From Bog-756 sp963806455 (GTDB lineage Bacteria; Actinomycetota; Acidimicrobiia; Acidimicrobiales; RAAP-2): a stretch of 64,000 bases of DNA. The notes under the pieces are model-generated. The model was not told where the DNA came from. It saw nothing but the letters and a program-made list of their open reading frames with translations, and ran no database searches. Position numbers and translations under genes: made by a program. Below, one piece after another: positions 58,268 to 64,000 of this stretch. How positions within the stretch are numbered: the first letter of the stretch is position 1; each line of letters starts with the position of its first letter. The stretch is taken from assembly GCA_963806455.1 (NCBI GenBank), contig CAWDXZ010000001.1, positions 248,001 to 312,000 of the forward strand, written 5' to 3'.

Positions 58268-59290
58268 ATGACGGCCGCCGATGTCCACCGGGTGCTCGGG
58301 ATCGAGACCTCCTGTGACGAGACGGCCGCCGCCGTGGTCGACGGGGGGTCGGTGATCGTCGCCTCGGTGGTCAGCAGCCAGGTCGACCTGCACGCCCGCT
58401 ACGGCGGGGTGGTGCCCGAACTGGCTGGGCGGGCCCATGTGGAGCTCATGACCCCGGTGCTGGCCGAGGCCCTCGGGCGGGCCGGGTCCGACCACACCGG
58501 CGCCGGCATCGACGGCGTGGCGGTCACCTACGGCCCGGGCCTGGTCGGATCGCTGCTGGTGGGTCTGGCCGAGGCCAAGGCGCTCTCGCTGGCCTGGGGG
58601 GTCCCCCTGGTCGGGGTCAACCACCTCGAGGCCCATCTGTTCGGCTCGCTGCTGGAGCACCCCGATCCGGGATGGCCGATGGTGGTGCTGCTGGTGTCCG
58701 GCGGCCACACCCTCCTGGTCGAGGTGGCCGAGCCCGGGCGCTACCGGCTCCTCGGGGGGACCATCGACGACGCCGCCGGTGAGGCGTTCGACAAGGTGGC
58801 CCGCTTCCTCGGCCTCGGGTATCCCGGGGGGCCGGCCATCGACCGGGCCGCCGCCGACGGGGACCCGACCGCCTTCGCGTTCCCGAGGAGCCTTCCCGGC
58901 GCGGGCTACGACCTCTCCTTCAGTGGGCTGAAGACGGCGGTGGTGAGGACGGTGGAGAAGCATCCCGGCGCCGCCACCCCCGACGTGGCCGCGTCCTTCC
59001 GCCAGGCCGTGGTGGACGTGCTGGTCGTCCGGGCCCGTCGGGCCGCCGCCGATGTCGGGGCCCGGGCGATCTGCCTGGCCGGAGGGGTGGCGGCCAACCG
59101 GCTGCTCCGCCAGCGCATCGAGCAGGTCTGCGCCGAGGACGGGATCCGGTCGTTGCTGCCCAGTCCCGCCCTCTGCACGGACAACGCCGCCATGGTGGCG
59201 GCGGCCGGTTGGTGGCGCCTGGGCCAGGGGGAACGGAGCCCGCTGACCCTCGGGGCCGACCCCAGCCTCAAGCTGGCCCCGTCGGCCTGA
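58268..59290 (+). CDS. tsaD: tRNA t6A threonylcarbamoyltransferase TsaD
   Basis: 340 residues. Transfers threonylcarbamoyl to A37 of tRNA. Metal ligands H119 and H123 in VNHLEAHLFG; GIETSCDETAAAVVD; LVSGGHT; GGVAANRLLR and a C-terminal CTDNAAMVAAAG with the metal Asp. ATG 58268 is chosen; the frame extends upstream within rimI but lacks family similarity. 43-base gap to rimI. Confidence 0.96.
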   Translation: MTAADVHRVLGIETSCDETAAAVVDGGSVIVASVVSSQVDLHARYGGVVPELAGRAHVELMTPVLAEALGRAGSDHTGAGIDGVAVTYGPGLVGSLLVGLAEAKALSLAWGVPLVGVNHLEAHLFGSLLEHPDPGWPMVVLLVSGGHTLLVEVAEPGRYRLLGGTIDDAAGEAFDKVARFLGLGYPGGPAIDRAAADGDPTAFAFPRSLPGAGYDLSFSGLKTAVVRTVEKHPGAATPDVAASFRQAVVDVLVVRARRAAADVGARAICLAGGVAANRLLRQRIEQVCAEDGIRSLLPSPALCTDNAAMVAAAGWWRLGQGERSPLTLGADPSLKLAPSA

Positions 59291-59358
59291 ATCGGGCCGG
59301 GACGAGGCCGGGCCCACCCCTCCCCTCCCGGCCCCGCTCTGGCACTCGCCGAGCGCGG

Positions 59359-59413
59359 TTGCCAAGCGCCGCCGGGGTGGCTATCGTTAGCACTCTCAAC
59401 CCTCGACTGCTAA
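59359..59413 (+). promoter_or_regulatory. groES promoter and CIRCE operator
   Basis: Promoter TTGCCA (59359-59364), 17 bases, TATCGT (59382-59387). CIRCE follows at 59387-59413: TTAGCACTC, nine-base spacer, GACTGCTAA. One base differs from the usual inverted repeat (GAGTGCTAA). HrcA bound here would cover the -10 and start site and repress groESL until heat shock. Confidence 0.88.
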
Positions 59414-59437
59414 CGCCTGCCACAGGAGGCCCAACCC

Positions 59438-59731
59438 ATGAGTCTGCACCCCCTTGACGATCGCATCGTCGTCCGCCCCAATGAGTCCGAGGAGACCACC
59501 GCCTCCGGCCTGGTCATCCCCGACACCGCCAAGGAGAAGCCGCAACAGGGTGAGGTCCTGGCCGTCGGCCCCGGACGGCGGGCCGAGTCGACCGGCGAGC
59601 TGATCCCCCTCGAGCTGTCGGTGGGCGACACCGTCGTGTACTCCAAGTACGGCGGCACCGAGATCGTGTCCGAGGGCGAGGACCTGCTCATCCTCTCGAG
59701 CCGTGACGTCCTGGCCAAGGTGACCAAGTAA
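59438..59731 (+). CDS. groES: Co-chaperonin GroES
   Basis: 97 residues. Heptameric lid of GroEL. LHPLDDRIVVRPNESEETTA, the mobile-loop region and KYGGTEIVSEGEDLLILSSR are typical. RBS CAGGAGG. TAATG overlap with groEL. Confidence 0.97.
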   Translation: MSLHPLDDRIVVRPNESEETTASGLVIPDTAKEKPQQGEVLAVGPGRRAESTGELIPLELSVGDTVVYSKYGGTEIVSEGEDLLILSSRDVLAKVTK

Positions 59732-61393
59732 TGCCCAAGATCCTCAAGTTCGACGAAGCAGCCCGCCGAGGCCTCGAAGCGGGTGTGAACAAGCTGGCCG
59801 ACACGGTCAAGGTCACGCTCGGCCCGAAAGGTCGCAACGTGGTCATCGAGAAGAAGTTCGGAGCCCCCACGATCACCAACGACGGCGTGTCCATCGCCCG
59901 CGAGGTGGAGCTGGAGGACGTGTTCGAGAACATGGGCGCCCAGCTGGTGAAGGAGGTCGCCACCAAGACGAACGACGTGGCCGGTGACGGCACCACCACG
60001 GCCACCGTGCTGGCCCAGTCCCTCATCCGCGAGGGGCTGCGCAACGTGGCCGCCGGTGCCAACCCGCAGGGCCTGCGCAAGGGCATCGACAAGGCTGTCG
60101 ACGCCGCCGTCGAGTCCATCCAGAAGCAGGCGAAGGACATCGACTCGAAGACGGAGATCGCACAGGTCGCCTCCATCTCGGCGGCCGACGCGGCCATCGG
60201 TGAGGTCCTGGCCGACGCCATCGACAAGGTGGGGAAGGACGGGACCGTCACCGTCGAGGAGTCCAACACGTTCGGCATCGACCTCGAGTTCACCGAGGGC
60301 ATGCAGTTCGACAAGGGCTACCTGTCCCCGTACTTCGTCACGGACCCCGAGCGCCAGGAGGCCGTGCTCGACGATCCGCAGATCCTCTTCGCCAACCAGA
60401 AGGTCAGTGCCGTGCACGACCTCGTCCCGGTGCTCGAGAAGGTGATGCAGACGGGCAAGCCGCTGCTGATCGTGGCCGAGGACGTCGAGGGCGAAGCCCT
60501 GGCCACCCTGGTGGTCAACAAGATCCGCGGCACCTTCACCTCGGTGGCCGTCAAGGCACCCGGCTTCGGCGAGCGCCGCAAGGCGATGCTCGAGGACATG
60601 GCCGTCCTGACCGGTGGCCAGGTCATCTCCGAGGAGATCGGACTCAAGCTGGAGACGGTCACCATCGACCTCCTCGGCACGGCCCGCCGGGTCATCGTGA
60701 CCAAGGACGACACCACCATCGTCGACGGTGGGGGGTCCGAGGACGCGGTAAAGGGTCGCATCGCCCAGATCAAGCGTGAGATCGAGGACACCGACTCCGA
60801 TTGGGACCGGGAGAAGCTCCAGGAGAGGCTGGCCAAGCTGGCCGGGGGCGTCGCCGTGGTCAAGGTCGGTGCCGCCACCGAGGTGGAGCTCAAGGAGAAG
60901 AAGCACCGTATCGAGGACGCCCTGTCCGCCACCCGTGCCGCGGTCGAGGAGGGCATCGTGGCCGGCGGTGGCACCGCCCTGGTGCGCTCACGGTCCGCGG
61001 CCCAGGCCGTGGTGGACTCCCTCGGCGGCGACGAGGCCACCGGGGCCTCCATCGTGGCCAAGGCACTGGCCGCGCCGCTCCACGCCATCGCCACCAACGC
61101 CGGGCTCGAAGGCTCGGTGTTCGTCCGCGAGGTGGAGGCCGAATCGGGCAACGTCGGACTGGACGCCACCACGGGCCAGCTCGTCGACCTGATGAAGGCG
61201 GGGATCATCGACCCGGCCAAGGTCACCCGGTCGGCGCTGCAGAACGCCGCCTCGATCGCCGGGCTGCTGCTGACCACCGAAGCGCTGGTGGCCGACAAGC
61301 CGGAGAAGGCCGACCCGGCCGCGGCCGCCGCCGCGGCGGCCGCCATGGGCGGGCGGCATGGGCGGCATGGGAGGCATGGGCGGCATGATGTAG
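59731..61393 (+). CDS. groEL: Chaperonin GroEL with +1 frameshift in the C-terminal tail
   Basis: ATP-driven folding chamber. Residues 1-539 are normal: KILKFDEAARRGLEAGVNKL, VTLGPKGRNVVIEKK, GDGTTTATVLAQ, and the equatorial VEEGIVAGGGTALV. The tail should be the usual GGM repeat. It is present from 61354 in the +1 frame (GGMGGMGGMGGMM then TAG 61391), but one extra base in GGGCGGGCGG at 61345-61354 throws the main frame into a His-rich tail that runs on through a terminator into the Nudix gene. With the extra G removed the protein is 553 residues with an ordinary end. Confidence 0.94.
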
Positions 61394-61397
61394 CCCG

Positions 61398-61494
61398 ATC
61401 CGGCCCCCGGGCCGGATGGCGCCGCGGCGCGCCGCCGGTGCACACCGGCGTAGGGAACCCCACGACCGGCCGGGCCCTTCGGGTCCGGCCGGTC
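61398..61494 (+). terminator. Double hairpin after groEL
   Basis: Hairpin 1: ATCCGGCCC then GGGCCGGAT (61398-61417), four bases after the restored TAG. Hairpin 2: GACCGGCCGGGCCC, loop TTC, GGGTCCGGCCGGTC (61464-61494), 14 pairs with one G-T. Both fall inside the apparent groEL-Nudix open frame and argue that this stretch is not coding. Confidence 0.7.
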
Positions 61495-61575
61495 GGCGTC
61501 GGGGCCGGTGACCGCGGCCGACCCACCGGTACCCCGATCCGGTCCGCAGCACCGACCCGTACGCTGGACCTCCCG

Positions 61576-62346
61576 ATGACCTCCCCCGAGCGTTCCGCCG
61601 ACGGCACCCGGCGCCCGATCCCGCGGCCACCCCACCATCGGGCCGGCGGCCCGGCCCCGTGGGGCGACCTGCCCGCCGGCGAGCGCCGACCCGTCCCGCT
61701 CGACCGGGTCCGGAGCGCGGTGGCGCTCAGCCAGCCGCCCCCCGGCCGGGCGAGGCCCGGCGGCCCCTGGCGCACCCTGGCCGGCGACGTGCTCGACGCC
61801 AGCCCGGCCGCCGTCCTGGTGGCCCTCTACGAGGAGGCGGGCGACACCCGGGTGGTCCTCACCGTGCGCTCCGACCGCCTGCGGTCCCATCAGGGCGAGG
61901 TGGCCTTCCCCGGAGGCCGTCTGGACGTCGGCGAGGGGGTCGCGGCCGCCGCCCTGCGGGAGGCGTTCGAGGAGGTCTCGCTCGACCCGGGCCTGGTCGA
62001 CGTGGTGGGGGAGCTCACGCCGATGCCCACCCGTTCCTCCAACACGGTCATGACACCGGTGGTGGCCACCTTGAAGGGACGGCCGTCCCTGCGGCCCAAC
62101 CCCGCTGAGGTCGACCGGGTCTTCGACGTCGCCCTGAGCGAGCTGGCGGCCGACGGCGCCTTCCACGAGGAGTTGTGGTCGGTGCGGGACCGTCCCACCC
62201 CCGCGGAACCGGTGGCGGACGAGTTCCCGGTCTGGTTCTTCGACGTGGCCGGCGAGACGGTCTGGGGTGCCACGGCCCGCACCCTCGTGGAACTGCTCAG
62301 CCTGACCTTCGGCGTCGAGGTGCCCCGGTCGGCCCCCGTGCCCTGA
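61576..62346 (+). CDS. Nudix hydrolase, CoA pyrophosphatase-like
   Basis: 256 residues from ATG 61576. Nudix box GGRLDVGEGVAAAALREAFEEV at about 113-134 (quoted in part: REAFEEVSL) with the four glutamates for magnesium. The preceding SDRLRSHQGEVAFPGG matches the CoA-diphosphatase (NudL/UPF0035) motif. The first about 65 residues are Pro/Arg-rich and not conserved; a later start is possible. The frame joins groEL only because of the groEL frameshift. Confidence 0.85.
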   Translation: MTSPERSADGTRRPIPRPPHHRAGGPAPWGDLPAGERRPVPLDRVRSAVALSQPPPGRARPGGPWRTLAGDVLDASPAAVLVALYEEAGDTRVVLTVRSDRLRSHQGEVAFPGGRLDVGEGVAAAALREAFEEVSLDPGLVDVVGELTPMPTRSSNTVMTPVVATLKGRPSLRPNPAEVDRVFDVALSELAADGAFHEELWSVRDRPTPAEPVADEFPVWFFDVAGETVWGATARTLVELLSLTFGVEVPRSAPVP

Positions 62347-62478
62347 CCCGATTGGGGCGGCGACAGAGGCCCAGGCGGCCGACCCCAGGCGGTATCGTGG
62401 GGCAGTCGGTCGCCCACAGTCGGAGTGGTCGCCGATCGGAGGTTCGGCAGAACTGCGACCAGGGTCCGGAGGGCACAC

Positions 62479-63642
62479 GTGGCTGACATAGAGATCGGCA
62501 TCTTCAAATCGGGCCGGAGGGCCTACGGCTTCGATGACATCGCCATCGTGCCCAGCCGGCGGACCCGCGACCCCGAGGACGTCGACATCAGCTGGGAGAT
62601 CGACGCCTACCGGTTCGAGCTGCCGCTGATGGCGGCGGCCATGGACGGCGTGGTCAGCCCGGCCACGGCCATCGAGATCGGCCGCCTCGGAGGCCTCGGG
62701 GTCCTCAACCTCGAGGGCCTGTGGACCCGGTACGAGGACCCGACGCCGCTCTTCGACGAGATCCGCGAGCTCCCCGCCGAGAAGGCCACCGCCCGCATGC
62801 AGCAGATGTACAGCGAGCCCGTCCAGCCGGACCTGGTCACCGAGAGGATCAAGGAGATGAAGGCGGCCGGTATCACCACGGCGGCATCGGTCACGCCCCA
62901 GCGGACCCAGGCCTTCGCCGACGCCCTCCTCGCCGCCGAGCTCGATCTGCTGGTGATCCAGGGGACGGTGGTCTCGGCCGAGCACGTGTCGAAGACGGTC
63001 GAGCCGCTCAACCTCAAACGGTTCATCCGCGAGTTCGAGATCCCGGTGATCGTCGGGGGCTGCGCCTCCTACCAGGCCGGATTGCACCTGATGCGCACCG
63101 GTGCCGTCGGCGTGCTGGTCGGGGTGGGCCCGGGCAACGCCTGCACCACCCGGGGAGTGCTCGGCATCGGGGTCCCCCAGGCCACCGCCATCGCCGATGT
63201 CGCCGGAGCCCGCATGCGCCACCTCGACGAGACCGGGGTCTACTGCCATGTGATCGCCGACGGGGGCATGTCCAAGGGCGGGGACATCGCCAAGGCCATG
63301 GCCTGTGGTGCCGACGCCGTGATGCTGGGCTCCCCGCTCTCCTCGGCGGTCGAGGCGCCGGCCCGGGGGTTCCACTGGGGCATGGCCACCTTCCACCCCA
63401 CCCTCCCCCGGGGGGCCCGGGTCCGGACCACCACTCGCGGCACCCTCCAGGAGATCCTCCTCGGTCCGGCCCACGAGAACGACGGGCGCATGAACCTGTT
63501 CGGCGCCCTGCGGACGGCCATGGCCACCTGCGGGTACCAGACGGTGAAGGAGTTCCAGAAAGCCGAGGTGATGGTGGCGCCGGCCCTCCAGACCGAGGGC
63601 AAGGACCTGCAGCGCTCGCAGGGTGTCGGCATGGGCCGTTGA
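62479..63642 (+). CDS. guaB3: GuaB3 family IMP dehydrogenase-related protein
   Basis: 387 residues, a (beta/alpha)8 barrel of the IMPDH/GMP-reductase superfamily without CBS domains. The catalytic Cys is C222 in GPGNACTTRGVLGIGVPQAT; the phosphate-binding loop is DGGMSKGGDIAKAMACGADA. N-terminal EIGIFKSGRRAYGFDDIAIV is specific to GuaB3, an actinobacterial/cyanobacterial group. Whether it acts as IMPDH, GMP reductase or otherwise here is not readable from sequence. Start GTG 62479. Just upstream of guaA. Confidence 0.92.
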   Translation: MADIEIGIFKSGRRAYGFDDIAIVPSRRTRDPEDVDISWEIDAYRFELPLMAAAMDGVVSPATAIEIGRLGGLGVLNLEGLWTRYEDPTPLFDEIRELPAEKATARMQQMYSEPVQPDLVTERIKEMKAAGITTAASVTPQRTQAFADALLAAELDLLVIQGTVVSAEHVSKTVEPLNLKRFIREFEIPVIVGGCASYQAGLHLMRTGAVGVLVGVGPGNACTTRGVLGIGVPQATAIADVAGARMRHLDETGVYCHVIADGGMSKGGDIAKAMACGADAVMLGSPLSSAVEAPARGFHWGMATFHPTLPRGARVRTTTRGTLQEILLGPAHENDGRMNLFGALRTAMATCGYQTVKEFQKAEVMVAPALQTEGKDLQRSQGVGMGR

Positions 63643-64000
63643 GCCCGGGCGACCCCGGTGCCGCCGGTGCCGGCCCGATCCTGGTCGTCGACTTCGGTGC
63701 CCAGTACGCCCAACTGATCGCCCGACGGGTCCGCGAGGCCCACGTCTACTCGGAGATCGTCCCGGCCAGCTCCACGGCGGCCCAGCTGATGGCCCACCGG
63801 CCGGCCGGGATCATCCTCTCCGGGGGCCCGAAGTCGGTCAACGAGTCACCGGCCCCGACCGTCGACCCGGCCATCTACGACACCGGCGTCCCGATCCTCG
63901 GCATCTGCTACGGCGCCCAGCTGCTCACCCGGCAGCTCGGCGGCGAGGTGGCCCGAACCGGCCGGGGCGAGTACGGCAGGACACCGGTCACGCTCACCGG
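63639..64000 (+). CDS. guaA: GMP synthase (glutamine-hydrolysing), 3' truncated by window end
   Basis: The first 120 codons are visible. Converts XMP to GMP with glutamine nitrogen. Class I glutamine amidotransferase: ILVVDFGAQYAQLIARRVRE, IILSGGPKSV and the nucleophile Cys in LGICYGAQLL. The only start that fits is TTG 63639, whose bases overlap the guaB3 stop (TTGA). No GTG or ATG lies in frame between it and the first beta strand. Confidence 0.93.
   Translation, partial: MSPGDPGAAGAGPILVVDFGAQYAQLIARRVREAHVYSEIVPASSTAAQLMAHRPAGIILSGGPKSVNESPAPTVDPAIYDTGVPILGICYGAQLLTRQLGGEVARTGRGEYGRTPVTLT

Noticed and set aside
59731..62346. A single 871-residue GroEL-Nudix fusion protein
   Set aside because: The canonical GGM tail and TAG lie in the adjacent frame, and two strong hairpins sit in the supposed linker; a one-base error explains the fusion.

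Overview
The window is a high-GC (about 68%), gene-dense chromosomal segment that reads as Actinomycetota, most likely an Acidimicrobiia-type lineage. The clues are an RpoB rifampicin region almost identical to the mycobacterial one, a zinc-type S14, a GuaB3-type IMPDH relative, an MptB-like polyprenol-phosphomannose mannosyltransferase, frequent GTG/TTG starts and many 4-base ATGA/GTGA overlaps. The class-level placement is inference from gene content; no 16S gene is present.

Layout. 1-9.9 kb is a mixed metabolic block: a 5'-truncated rmuC, an array of phased repeats resembling a transposon end, a UDP-sulfoquinovose-synthase-like gene, an unknown membrane-anchored protein, citrate synthase, acyl-CoA thioesterase II (minus), a GH1 glycosidase, GtrA, two membrane proteins and yajQ (minus). 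10-13.6 kb holds tRNA-Tyr, the mannosyltransferase, a GNAT acetyltransferase (minus), tRNA-Thr, tRNA-Met, rpmG and tRNA-Trp. 13.6-25.4 kb is secE-nusG-rplKAJL-rpoBC. 25.6-30.4 kb is the str unit rpsLG-fusA-tuf-rpsJ. 30.6-47.4 kb is the S10-spc-alpha supercluster (rplC to rplQ, including secY, adk, map and infA), followed by truA, rplM-rpsI, glmM, glmS, acpS, nnr, alr, a family-4 uracil-DNA glycosylase, the t6A cluster tsaE-tsaB-rimI-tsaD, a CIRCE-controlled groES-groEL, a Nudix hydrolase, guaB3 and the start of guaA.

The genes form one long growth-related neighbourhood: transcription core, ribosome, elongation factors, protein export, N-terminal Met removal, tRNA modification (truA, t6A), UDP-GlcNAc and D-Ala supply for the wall, chaperonin and GMP synthesis. 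Regulatory DNA is visible at several unit boundaries: an L10-leader-like RNA before rplJ, two promoter candidates and an attenuator-like hairpin before rpoB, a promoter before rpsL, a perfect GC hairpin after rpsJ followed by a new promoter before rplC, and CIRCE before groES.

Main oddities. Three housekeeping genes (rplR, nnr, groEL) each carry a one-base frameshift in a G-rich run; the common signature suggests sequence error more than biology. Several ribosomal proteins (L22, L29, S3, L4, L10, L30) carry long low-complexity, mostly acidic tails, and L22 has a DNA-level ETDEL tandem repeat. rpmJ has an exactly duplicated ribosome-binding region, and infA seems to lack a standard start codon. 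I found no CRISPR array, prophage or clear undescribed multi-gene system.
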